10,863 nt of DNA from Desulfobulbaceae bacterium UBA5611 (GCA_002424635.1 DIKT01000004.1:1-10863), one strand, 5' to 3'; counted from the first letter of the stretch, positions 1 to 6,925 are shown. A program made the numbers and translations. The notes: a model not told the origin generated them from the letters alone.

Positions 1-259
1 ATCCTGTTAAGCAAATGAAAATCAAATAAAATTAAGATCTTATAATGGCTGCCGTGCTCTGCCCTTTCTGAGGCGAGCCAACACTTTGCCGGCTCAGTCG
101 CTTGGCAGTTGCCGCAATCGTGGGAAATGGGCTGGTTATTTGGTTAAGCCACAAAAAACTGTTGATTAACAGAAAAAAAGATGATAAAGGTCGAGCCTTA
201 TGAATGACTATTCATTAATGGCTGGCCGCGATCATAATTGATCAGGGACAGGTGGGACA
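1..259. other. Leader region upstream of the rsbRD-dsr operon
   Basis: I see no gene here; open frames are only a few codons long. The region contains a perfect TATAAT at 41-46 without a recognisable -35 at normal spacing, short inverted repeats (for example GCCAA at 77-81 with TTGGC at 103-107), a direct repeat TGGTTA at 133-138 and 141-146, and an operator-like palindrome at 200-219. CATAAT at 233-238 matches five of six bases of a sigma-70 -10 box and would put a transcription start near 245, just ahead of the first gene, but its -35 (TTCATT, 211-216) is poor and overlaps the palindrome. No promoter can be called with confidence. The base composition drifts between AT-rich (1-45, 150-190) and GC-rich (46-120). 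Confidence 0.5.
200..219. promoter_or_regulatory. Candidate TetR/FadR-type operator
   Basis: The bases ATGAAT-GACT-ATTCAT (200-215) form a perfect inverted repeat. Read as TGAATGA-CTAT-TCATTAA (201-218), the site differs at one position from the TGAATGA-N4-TCATTCA palindrome bound by TetR-family regulators such as Bacillus FadR; that consensus is recalled, not searched. It lies 41 bases before the rsbRD-like start codon and just upstream of the weak -10-like CATAAT at 233-238, a position from which a bound repressor could block the operon. No TetR gene is in the window, so the cognate regulator is unknown. Confidence 0.4.
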
Positions 260-802
260 ATGAAGCTTGATGAGGCTTTTAGGAATCATAGGGAAAAAAT
301 TGTAGACAGGTGGGTTGATTACACGTTATCTACCTACAAATCTTCATCCTTTTTTAAAAAAGAAAAGAATAAGTTTGCCAATCCGGTTGGCGGCAATACC
401 AGAGAGGCCTTGGATCGCTTGTTCGGCCTGCTGGCTAAGAATGCTGATCCCCAGGAGTTTGTCGCTCCCTTGGAACAGATCATGCAGATCAGGTCCATTC
501 AGGAGTTTGCCGCCTCGGTGGCAGTAGGCCCGATTCATGCGGTAAAGCATATCACCCGTGAAGTTCTGGCCAAGGACAAGGAAAGATGTCATCTTGTTCA
601 GGAACTCTATGATTTTGAATTTGCCGTTGATTTGGCCGTGCTTGCCGCCTTTGACCTCTATATGCAATGCCGGGAGCGTTTGTATCAGGTGCGTATCCAG
701 GAAATAAAGACCGGCAGATATATTCTTACTGACAGTAAATGCCCGACCAATTTGCTGAAAAACGATATTCAGGAATCTCTTAAGATTGTTGAAAACCATT
801 AA
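260..802 (+). CDS. RsbRD N-terminal-domain protein heading the dsr operon
   Basis: This 180-residue soluble protein matches what I know of the RsbRD N-terminal (RsbT co-antagonist N-terminal) domain: a helical globin-like sensor fold. Recognisable stretches are FANPVGG (39-45), QIRSIQEF (76-83) and LAAFDLYMQCRERLYQVRI (128-146). The STAS domain that follows this domain in true stressosome proteins is absent; instead there is a tail of about 30 residues (151-180). It has no signal peptide or membrane segment, so it should be cytoplasmic. The ATG at 260 has an AGGTGG Shine-Dalgarno at 250-255. It is co-directional with dsrM 74 bases downstream, an arrangement I recall as common in Desulfobacterota. 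A sensory or assembly role for the Dsr complex is plausible but unproven. Cysteines are at 110, 137 and 161. Domain assignment is fairly sure, function is not. Confidence 0.8.
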   Translation: MKLDEAFRNHREKIVDRWVDYTLSTYKSSSFFKKEKNKFANPVGGNTREALDRLFGLLAKNADPQEFVAPLEQIMQIRSIQEFAASVAVGPIHAVKHITREVLAKDKERCHLVQELYDFEFAVDLAVLAAFDLYMQCRERLYQVRIQEIKTGRYILTDSKCPTNLLKNDIQESLKIVENH

Positions 803-814
803 CTGGGCACTGGA

Positions 815-837
815 CCGCAAGGGCTTGTTCCTTACGG
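815..837 (+). other. Weak hairpin between rsbRD-like gene and dsrM
   Basis: CCGCAAGG (815-822) can pair with CCTTACGG (830-837) around a 7-base loop, with one internal C-A mismatch. No run of T follows, so this is not an intrinsic terminator. It could act as an mRNA processing or stability element that separates the expression level of the regulator from that of the Dsr genes, or it may be chance. Confidence 0.25.
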
Positions 838-876
838 GAAGTTTCCAACACTGTTCAATTTGAAGCGAGGTAAGAA

Positions 877-1902
877 ATGAAGTACGCCTTCTCATTCCTG
901 GCAGTCATTGCTCTGATATTGATTGCAGGGCTAGGATCCCAGATACCGGGTATGCAATACCTTTTTGGAGTTGCGATACCGTATCTGGCCATTATGCTCT
1001 TTGTTGGTGGGTTTGTTTACCGGATCATCCAATGGGCGAAATCACCGGTTCCCTTTTCCATTCCCACAACCTGTGGTCAAGGCGCCTCACTGGATTTTAT
1101 CAAGCAGGACAAGCTTGACTGTCCAACCAAGATCTCCGAGGTGGTAGGGAGAATGTTTCTGGAGATCTTTCTCTTCAGAACACTCTTCCGCAATACCAAG
1201 TCAGAGATCCACAATGGACCAAAGGTTACCCATGAATCATCCAAGTGGCTGTGGCTGTTTGGTCTGCTTTTTCATTATTCTTTTCTGGTAATTATCATCC
1301 GGCATATGCGCCTGTTTGTTGATCCGATTCCTTTCTGGCTTTCCGCTATTGAAGGGGTGGATTCGATGCTGCAGATCGGGGCCCCCACGCTTTATCTCTC
1401 CAGTGTAGTCCTTCTGCTCGGGATCTTGTTTCTTTTCGGCCGTCGTCTGATCAATGTCCAGGTCCGCTATATCTCTCTGAATAATGATTATTTTCCGCTG
1501 GTGCTGATCTTTGCTATTGCTGTCACCGGTATCCTGATGCGTTATTTCCTGCGTACTGATATTGATATCGTCACTATCAAAAGTCTGGCTCTGGGCCTGG
1601 TGACTTTCTCGCCGGTAATCGGCGCGCAGATAGGGACTATTTTTTATATTCATCTCTTTCTGGTCTGTACCTTACTGGCCTATTTCCCCTTCAGTAAATT
1701 GATGCATATGGGCGGCGTCTTCATGAGTCCCACCAGAAACATGGCCAATGACAGTCGGGCAAAACGGCACATCAATCCCTGGAATGATCCGACGATCAAA
1801 CCCCATTCTTATGCAGGATATGAGGATGAGTTCCGGGAGTTTATGGTGGATGCTGGAATTCCGGTTGATAAAGAATTACCTGCCGCAAAGGACGAAGCCT
1901 GA
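877..1902 (+). CDS. dsrM: DsrM, membrane cytochrome b subunit of the Dsr complex
   Basis: DsrM is the NarI-like diheme cytochrome b of the DsrMKJOP complex and exchanges electrons between menaquinol and DsrK. The 341-residue protein shows about six membrane helices (near residues 3-23, 28-52, 124-147, 168-189, 205-224 and 252-275). Candidate heme b ligands are His133 and His143 in helix 3, His259 in the last helix and His277 just after it, resembling the nitrate reductase gamma layout. A hydrophilic loop (53-120) and a C-terminal tail (278-341) probably face the cytoplasm, where DsrK docks. The ATG at 877 follows an AGGT Shine-Dalgarno in 868-873, with AAGAA before the start. dsrK begins 42 bases after the stop. 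Length and neighbours fit the family, and order with DsrKJOP removes doubt from other NarI-like proteins. Confidence 0.96.
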   Translation: MKYAFSFLAVIALILIAGLGSQIPGMQYLFGVAIPYLAIMLFVGGFVYRIIQWAKSPVPFSIPTTCGQGASLDFIKQDKLDCPTKISEVVGRMFLEIFLFRTLFRNTKSEIHNGPKVTHESSKWLWLFGLLFHYSFLVIIIRHMRLFVDPIPFWLSAIEGVDSMLQIGAPTLYLSSVVLLLGILFLFGRRLINVQVRYISLNNDYFPLVLIFAIAVTGILMRYFLRTDIDIVTIKSLALGLVTFSPVIGAQIGTIFYIHLFLVCTLLAYFPFSKLMHMGGVFMSPTRNMANDSRAKRHINPWNDPTIKPHSYAGYEDEFREFMVDAGIPVDKELPAAKDEA

Positions 1903-1944
1903 GATTGCCCACACCCAAAACTAGCTTATAAGGATTAGATAACG

Positions 1945-3576
1945 ATGGCAGTTCCAAAATTAGAACAATTATCGAAAAGCGTGGTGCAGGGGCCGTCCTT
2001 GTCAACAGGAGCAGTGCCTACCAAGGACTGGACCGATGTCCCTGCGATTTTTAAACCAGGTAATTATGCCTATCAGGCTAAACAGGAAAAGGTCGAATAC
2101 CTGAACAGCCAGGAGGGTCTGAATTTTCCCAACGCCCGTGAATGGTCGCCGGAAGATGATGACTGGAAGCTGCCGGAAAACTGGCAGGATATTATCCTCA
2201 AAGGACTGCGGGAGCGTCTGGATAAATTCCGGTCATTAAAGATCTTCATGGATTGTTGTGTCCGCTGCGGCGCCTGTGCCGATAAGTGCCACTTTTTCCT
2301 CGGAACCGGCGATCCCAAGAACATGCCGGTGTTGCGGGCCGAGCTGCTCAGGTCGGTTTATCGCAATGACTTTACCCTGGCCGGCAAGTTACTGGGCAAG
2401 ATGGCTGGTGCTCGTGAAATGACCGTTGGCGTGCTCAAAGAGTGGTTCATGTACTCCTATCAGTGCACTGAATGCCGCCGCTGTTCCGTTTTCTGTCCTT
2501 ATGGCATTGATACCGCCGAGGTCACCATGATGCTGCGCGAGCTGCTGCATCTGGTAGGCGTCGGCATCAACTGGATCCTGGAGCCCGCCTCCAACTCCAA
2601 CCGTACCGGTAATCATATGGGACTGCAGCCCCATACCTTCAAGGATAATGTTGATTTCCTGGCCGAGGATATTGAAAATCTTACCGGCGTCAAAATCAAT
2701 CACTCCTTTAACCGTAAGGGGGCGGAAGTCTTGTTTATCACCCCCTCCGCCGATGTCTTTGCCGAACCTGGTCTGTATACCGCCATGGGTTATCTGCTGC
2801 TCTTTGAGCATATCGGCTTGGATTATACCTGGTCAACCTATGCCTCTGAGGGTGGCAACTTCGGTCTCTTCACCAACAATGAGCTGATGAAGAAACTCAA
2901 CGGCAAGATGTATGCCGAGGCCAAGCGCCTGGGCGTGAAGTATATCATCGGTGGCGAATGCGGTCATATGTGGCGCGTTATTCATCAGTATATGGATACC
3001 ATGAATGGTCCGGCTGATTTCCTCGAGGTCCCAAAATCATCAATAACCGGCACCACATTTAACAATGCCGCATCGACGAAAATGGTACACATCAGTGAAT
3101 TCACAGCCGATCTTATTAAGAATCACAAGTTGAAACTTGATAAGAGCCGTAATGCCCATGTTAAGGCTACTTACCATGATTCCTGCAATCCGGCGCGGGC
3201 CATGGGCCTGATGGACGAACCCCGCTATATCCTTGATCATGTCGTTGATAATTGGGTCGAGATGCCGGAGAATACTATTCGCGAACAGACCTTCTGTTGC
3301 GGTTCCGGTACCGGCTTGAATACCGATGAGATTATGGAACTCAGGATGCGGGCCGGCCTGCCACGGGCGAATGCAGTTAAACATGTGATCGACAAACATG
3401 ATGTTAATACCCTCTCCTGTGTATGCGCCATTGATCGGGCAACATTAACCTCACTCATGAATTACTGGAACCCAGGATGCAATGTTTGCGGTGTTTCTGA
3501 GCTTGTTGGTAATGCCCTGGTTATGGATGGAGAAAATCGGCAAGAACTTGATGAAGGTCTCAGGACCTTAGTCTAA
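1945..3576 (+). CDS. dsrK: DsrK, HdrD-like catalytic Fe-S subunit
   Basis: DsrK is the cytoplasmic, HdrD-related subunit believed to reduce the DsrC trisulfide (or reoxidise DsrC thiols in sulfur oxidisers). Two classical [4Fe-4S] motifs are visible: C105-C108-C111-C115 and C174-C177-C180-C184. The C-terminal half carries a CCG-type site: C414 (in HDSCNPAR), C451-C452-G453, and SCVCAID at 491-497, where the last ligand position appears to be Asp497 instead of Cys. An earlier CCG-like domain (about 260-345) is degenerate, keeping only C339 in GGECGH. A further pair C512/C515 lies near the C terminus. There is no signal peptide, in line with a cytoplasmic location. At 543 residues the length is usual. 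The ATG at 1945 follows AGGA at 1931-1934. dsrJ starts 28 bases downstream. Confidence 0.97.
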   Translation: MAVPKLEQLSKSVVQGPSLSTGAVPTKDWTDVPAIFKPGNYAYQAKQEKVEYLNSQEGLNFPNAREWSPEDDDWKLPENWQDIILKGLRERLDKFRSLKIFMDCCVRCGACADKCHFFLGTGDPKNMPVLRAELLRSVYRNDFTLAGKLLGKMAGAREMTVGVLKEWFMYSYQCTECRRCSVFCPYGIDTAEVTMMLRELLHLVGVGINWILEPASNSNRTGNHMGLQPHTFKDNVDFLAEDIENLTGVKINHSFNRKGAEVLFITPSADVFAEPGLYTAMGYLLLFEHIGLDYTWSTYASEGGNFGLFTNNELMKKLNGKMYAEAKRLGVKYIIGGECGHMWRVIHQYMDTMNGPADFLEVPKSSITGTTFNNAASTKMVHISEFTADLIKNHKLKLDKSRNAHVKATYHDSCNPARAMGLMDEPRYILDHVVDNWVEMPENTIREQTFCCGSGTGLNTDEIMELRMRAGLPRANAVKHVIDKHDVNTLSCVCAIDRATLTSLMNYWNPGCNVCGVSELVGNALVMDGENRQELDEGLRTLV

Positions 3577-3604
3577 AGCGGACCAGAACGGAGGAAAAAG
3601 TATA

Positions 3605-4003
3605 ATGTACAATAAAGGAACAATCATACCGGGACTGATTATCTTCGTCCTTTTTGTGACCTTCCCCATCTGGTTTAATGGTTTAAAAGCGGGGACACCG
3701 CCAAAACCTGAACTGCCGCCAGGTGGAGAAAAAAAATGTGTTGAATCGGTTGAGTATATGCGGGTCAATCATATGCAGCTACTGAATAAGTGGCGTGATA
3801 ATGTCCTGCGTGACGATAATCGGGAGATTATCACCGTCGATGGAAAGAATTACCGTAAGGGCCTGCAGATGGCTTGTATGCAGTGCCATAGCAATAAAGA
3901 AAAATTCTGTGATAATTGTCATACCTATGCAGCTGTAACTCCTTATTGCTGGGACTGTCATCTGAGCCCCAAGGAAGCAGCATCTAAGGAGGAGACCCAA
4001 TAA
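3605..4003 (+). CDS. dsrJ: DsrJ, periplasmic triheme cytochrome c
   Basis: DsrJ is a small membrane-anchored multiheme cytochrome c on the periplasmic face of the Dsr complex. The 132-residue protein has an uncleaved-looking N-terminal helix (6-24) and exactly three CxxCH heme motifs: CMQCH (91-95), CDNCH (102-106) and CWDCH (115-119). Cys45, outside these motifs, corresponds in position to the conserved cysteine that has been proposed as an unusual axial heme ligand in DsrJ (Cys46 in Allochromatium, recalled from the literature). A GGAGG Shine-Dalgarno at 3590-3594 supports the ATG at 3605. The stop overlaps the dsrO start by one base (TAATG), so the two are translationally coupled. Its presence marks the five-gene DsrMKJOP form, as opposed to DsrMK alone. 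The physiological electron partner of DsrJ is not settled. Confidence 0.96.
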   Translation: MYNKGTIIPGLIIFVLFVTFPIWFNGLKAGTPPKPELPPGGEKKCVESVEYMRVNHMQLLNKWRDNVLRDDNREIITVDGKNYRKGLQMACMQCHSNKEKFCDNCHTYAAVTPYCWDCHLSPKEAASKEETQ

Positions 4004-4815
4004 TGGATAACCAGAGAAGAAAATTCCTTAAGCTTGCAGGAGCAGCTGCACTGGCAGGAATCGGAGCACCTACCCTTGTCAGGTTGAGCAGCTCTTCAGC
4101 CCTTGCCGCCGAACATGGTGCCTCTGCTGAGCCTCATGGCAAAACGATTGATCCCGGCCCGCAAGGTATACGCCTCGGCATGATCATTGATATGCGCAAA
4201 TTCACGGAACAGCCGATGCTGCTTGATAGAGCGGTCACGGCCTGTAACGAGGCCCATAATATTCCGTTGATTGACAGCGCCAAGAGTGAGATCAAGTGGA
4301 TCTGGAAGACACCGTTTGAAAATGCCTTTCCTGAACAGTCTTCTTATCATATGGCAAAAAATGTCAAGGATTCAGAATTTTTAGTTTTATGTAACCATTG
4401 CGATGAACCGCCTTGCGTACGGGCTTGCCCAACCCAGGCCACTTTCAAATTAAAAACCAATGGCATAGTGGCCATGGATTATCACCGCTGTATAGGATGC
4501 CGTTTTTGTATGGCGGCCTGTCCATATGGTGCCCGTAGCTTCAACTGGGAAGATCCAAGACCTTATATCAAAAAATACAATAAGGATTTTGCCACTCGTA
4601 TGCGCGGGGTTGTTGAAAAGTGTACCTTCTGTGCCGAACGTTTGGCCTTGGGACTGGAGCCTGCCTGTGTTGAGGCCTGCCAGGGAACGGGAGCTATGGT
4701 TTTTGGTGATCTGAATGATGGGCAATCAGAAATCAGACAGCTTCTTGATCAAGAGTTTGCTATCCAGAGGAATCCTTCGCTGGGTACGAAACCTTCAGTC
4801 TTTTACATAGTGTGA
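4003..4815 (+). CDS. dsrO: DsrO, Tat-exported periplasmic ferredoxin-like subunit
   Basis: DsrO is the periplasmic iron-sulfur subunit that links DsrJ and the membrane protein DsrP. It starts with a Tat signal: twin arginines in QRRKFLK (4-10), a hydrophobic stretch (11-27) and a likely cleavage after SSALA (about residue 35). The mature part is of the NrfC/HybA type. Twelve cysteines (130, 133, 138, 142, 163, 166, 169, 173, 207, 210, 222, 226) are enough for three [4Fe-4S] clusters. The region where NrfC-like proteins have their first cluster motif (MIIDMRKF onward, 60-81) keeps only Cys81, so that cluster appears lost. I believe this is usual for DsrO. The ATG at 4003 has a strong AAGGAGGAG Shine-Dalgarno at 3987-3995. 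dsrP starts 7 bases after the stop. Confidence 0.96.
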   Translation: MDNQRRKFLKLAGAAALAGIGAPTLVRLSSSSALAAEHGASAEPHGKTIDPGPQGIRLGMIIDMRKFTEQPMLLDRAVTACNEAHNIPLIDSAKSEIKWIWKTPFENAFPEQSSYHMAKNVKDSEFLVLCNHCDEPPCVRACPTQATFKLKTNGIVAMDYHRCIGCRFCMAACPYGARSFNWEDPRPYIKKYNKDFATRMRGVVEKCTFCAERLALGLEPACVEACQGTGAMVFGDLNDGQSEIRQLLDQEFAIQRNPSLGTKPSVFYIV

Positions 4816-4822
4816 GGAAGTT

Positions 4823-5995
4823 ATGATTGAAAAAACACTCAAAGGCAAACCGGCTTATTGGATCTGGCTTGCAGTCTTAGGTATGTTCATAGCTGTGGGT
4901 GTTGCCTGTTATGCCCGGCAGTATCTCTTTGGTCTTGGACTGACGGGTATGAGCCGTGATGTATCATGGGGCCTTTATATCTCCCAATTTACCTTTCTCG
5001 TAGGTGTTGCTGCCGGAGGGGTGATGCTGGTTTTGCCTTATTATGTGCATGATTATAAAGCATTCGGTAAAATAACTATTCTGGGTGAGTTCCTGGCCAT
5101 TGCTGCCATCATCATGTGTCTGCTCTTTATCATGGCCGATCTGGGACAACCGCTACGGGCTCTGAATGTGCTGCTTTATCCGACGCCCAGTTCTATGCTC
5201 TTTTATGATATGCTGGTGTTGAATGGCTACCTGTTTCTTAATATTCTTTGTGGCTGGGTGATCCTGACTGCGGAAAGAAAACAGGTCCATCCACCCAAAT
5301 GGATCTATTTCTTTGTCTATCTGTCTATTCCTTTTGCCATTTCCATCCATACCGTAACCGCCATGCTTTACTGTGGTCTGCCGGGACGTCACTTCTGGCT
5401 GTCAGCGATCATCGCTCCCCGGTTTCTGGCTTCAGCCTTTGCCGCCGGTCCGGCCCTTATTGTTCTTGCCTGTTTGATTTTAAAACGGGTGGCTAATTTT
5501 GATGCCGGTAAGAAAGCGATGAACAAGCTGGTGACCATTATAATTTATGCCGCCCTGCTGAACACATTCTTCGTGTTGCTTGAGGTCTTTGTGGGTTATT
5601 ATTCCAATATCCCCGGCCATAAACACAGTATAGAATATCTCTTTTTCGGCCTTGAACACCATGGGACCATCTATAATAATCTGGTACCCTTCATGTGGAC
5701 GGCTGTGGTTTTGAATTTTGGTGCTCTGGGACTTTTTGCCTGGCCTTATGCCCGTAAAAATAATGAGTTTCTGCTGGGTCTTTCCTGCGTCATGATCTTT
5801 TTTGCCTTATGGATTGATAAAGGACTGGGTTTTGTTTTTGCCGGTTTTATACCGAATCCGCTGCATGAGATCACCGAGTATATTCCGACGGCCAATGAAA
5901 TCGGGATTACCCTTGGTATCTGGGCGGTTGGCTTCTTAGTAGTGACTCTGCTCTTTAAGATTGCTGTAAGCGTAGAACATGAAATAGAAAAATAG
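4823..5995 (+). CDS. dsrP: DsrP, NrfD-like integral membrane subunit
   Basis: DsrP belongs to the NrfD/PsrC family and is the second quinone-interacting membrane subunit, partnered with DsrO. The 390-residue protein shows about ten membrane helices (near 13-33, 56-76, 88-106, 125-148, 159-179, 196-222, 236-260, 288-308, 316-335 and 358-380), the usual number for the longer NrfD-like proteins. MADLGQPLRA (104-113) and SIHTVTAMLY (174-183) are typical of the family. No heme-binding motif or cofactor site is evident, as expected. The ATG at 4823 follows GAGGA at 4814-4818, which overlaps the dsrO stop, so translation is probably coupled. It is the last gene of the operon; an intrinsic terminator follows within 25 bases. 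Confidence 0.96.
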   Translation: MIEKTLKGKPAYWIWLAVLGMFIAVGVACYARQYLFGLGLTGMSRDVSWGLYISQFTFLVGVAAGGVMLVLPYYVHDYKAFGKITILGEFLAIAAIIMCLLFIMADLGQPLRALNVLLYPTPSSMLFYDMLVLNGYLFLNILCGWVILTAERKQVHPPKWIYFFVYLSIPFAISIHTVTAMLYCGLPGRHFWLSAIIAPRFLASAFAAGPALIVLACLILKRVANFDAGKKAMNKLVTIIIYAALLNTFFVLLEVFVGYYSNIPGHKHSIEYLFFGLEHHGTIYNNLVPFMWTAVVLNFGALGLFAWPYARKNNEFLLGLSCVMIFFALWIDKGLGFVFAGFIPNPLHEITEYIPTANEIGITLGIWAVGFLVVTLLFKIAVSVEHEIEK

Positions 5996-6018
5996 TTGCT
6001 AAAAAGCATTGCTGTATG

Positions 6019-6050
6019 AAAGCCCCCGAGTGATCGGGGGCTTTTTTTTT
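6019..6050 (+). terminator. Intrinsic terminator of the dsr operon
   Basis: AAAGCCCCCGA (6019-6029) pairs perfectly with TCGGGGGCTTT (6034-6044) around a GTGA loop. The run of T continues to 6050. This is a textbook rho-independent terminator, 24 bases after the dsrP stop, and it separates the dsr operon from the next gene. Confidence 0.95.
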
Positions 6051-6211
6051 ATCTTCACTTACGGTATAGTCTGCGGGAGTTTGCGAGTTTATGTCAGGGC
6101 TGCTTTACTAAAACCGGGCATATCTGATATTTTCATTTCTGTATGGTGCTTATTCTTAGCAAGTATATGAAATAGTTATATATCCTGATAAAATTAGTCA
6201 GGAGCTATGGC
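6051..6211. other. AT-rich intergenic region before the flavodoxin-like gene
   Basis: No gene is visible in this stretch. After the terminator it becomes AT-rich towards its 3' end (6120-6198) and should carry the promoter of the next gene. Candidate -10 boxes such as TATATA (6177-6182) or TATGAA (6166-6171) have no convincing -35 partner, so I do not call one. An inverted repeat that includes the Shine-Dalgarno lies at 6183-6203. Confidence 0.5.
6183..6203 (+). promoter_or_regulatory. Inverted repeat overlapping the Shine-Dalgarno
   Basis: TCCTGA (6183-6188) and TCAGGA (6198-6203) are perfect inverted repeats separated by 9 AT-rich bases. The 3' arm contains most of the AGGAG Shine-Dalgarno (6200-6204) of the flavodoxin-like gene. 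In mRNA the hairpin would hide the ribosome binding site; in DNA the same repeat could be an operator. A six-pair stem is only moderately stable, so the role is speculative. Confidence 0.35.
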
Positions 6212-6925
6212 GTGGTTAATGATATGAGTAAAAAAAGAATATTAATTATTTCCTATTCATTCAGCAGCCAGACTAGAAATTTATTAAATAATTTGATTGA
6301 TGGTCTGGAAGAGAGTGGTGTTGACGTCTTTTGGGAGCAATTAACTACAGTCTCTGAATTAAGATTTCCAGTAGGGACTATTAATGCCACATTGCTGATG
6401 ATGGTGCAGACTTTTTTTCGTAAACGCTATCCAGTTCAGCCGCTCAATCCAATTTGTTTTGAGCAGTGGGATCTTATTATTCTGGCTGGCCCGACCTGGT
6501 CATATAACCCCTGTGGTCCGGTGCTTTCTCTTCTCGATCGTGATGGCACAAGGTTATTTGCCGGTAAGACCGTCTTGCCTTTTATCTCATGCCGTGGTTA
6601 TTGGCGGGTGCACTATTTTGGCCTCAAAGCCTTGCTGCGGGCTTGTGGAGCCGGGGTGGCTGCCCCTGTCGTCTTTTCTCATCCCACCCCGGAACCATGG
6701 AGGACTGTCGGCGTTTTTCTGAAATTAGCAGGGAAAGTACCGGAAGCTGGACACTCATGGTTTCGCCATTTTTATCCTAAATATGGGCATAGCAGGCAGC
6801 AGGTGGAGGATTGCCGCAAGGTAGGGCTGGAGTTGGGTACATTCATTAATACGGGCCAAGCTCTGGATCGCCCCCTTTTTCCCACACCAATCAGGAGTGA
6901 AAGAAGGGCGGCCTTTGATGGCTAG
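6212..6925 (+). CDS. Flavodoxin-fold protein, probable FMN-binding oxidoreductase
   Basis: The N terminus reads as a flavodoxin-like first strand and phosphate loop (KRILIISYSFSSQTRN, residues 8-23), followed by a second typical edge, DLIILAGPTWSYNPCGP (87-103), where flavodoxins and NAD(P)H:quinone-reductase relatives hold FMN. At 237 residues it is longer than a classical flavodoxin and has a 60-70 residue C-terminal part (about 156-215) without a motif I recognise, and a poorly structured tail. It resembles the loosely named flavodoxin family or dialkylresorcinol-condensing-like proteins, but I cannot assign a substrate. No signal peptide or membrane helix is visible. I keep the GTG at 6212 because AGGAG (6200-6204) lies 7 bases upstream; the ATG at 6224 is 19 bases from it. 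It stands alone: the dsr terminator is behind it and a convergent gene ahead. Confidence 0.65.
   Translation: MVNDMSKKRILIISYSFSSQTRNLLNNLIDGLEESGVDVFWEQLTTVSELRFPVGTINATLLMMVQTFFRKRYPVQPLNPICFEQWDLIILAGPTWSYNPCGPVLSLLDRDGTRLFAGKTVLPFISCRGYWRVHYFGLKALLRACGAGVAAPVVFSHPTPEPWRTVGVFLKLAGKVPEAGHSWFRHFYPKYGHSRQQVEDCRKVGLELGTFINTGQALDRPLFPTPIRSERRAAFDG

Noticed and set aside
41..46. Perfect TATAAT as a promoter -10 box
   Set aside because: No -35-like hexamer occurs 16-18 bases upstream and there is no TG extension; in an AT-rich stretch the match is easily random.
66..107. Nested inverted repeats (GAGCC/GGCTC, GCCAA/TTGGC) as a structured RNA or terminator
   Set aside because: Stems are only five pairs, mutually exclusive in part, and no T run follows; I recognise no riboswitch or ncRNA family.
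344..895. 183-codon open frame on the minus strand over the rsbRD-like gene
   Set aside because: The plus-strand frame has a recognisable domain, a good ribosome binding site and operon context; the minus-strand product has no motif.
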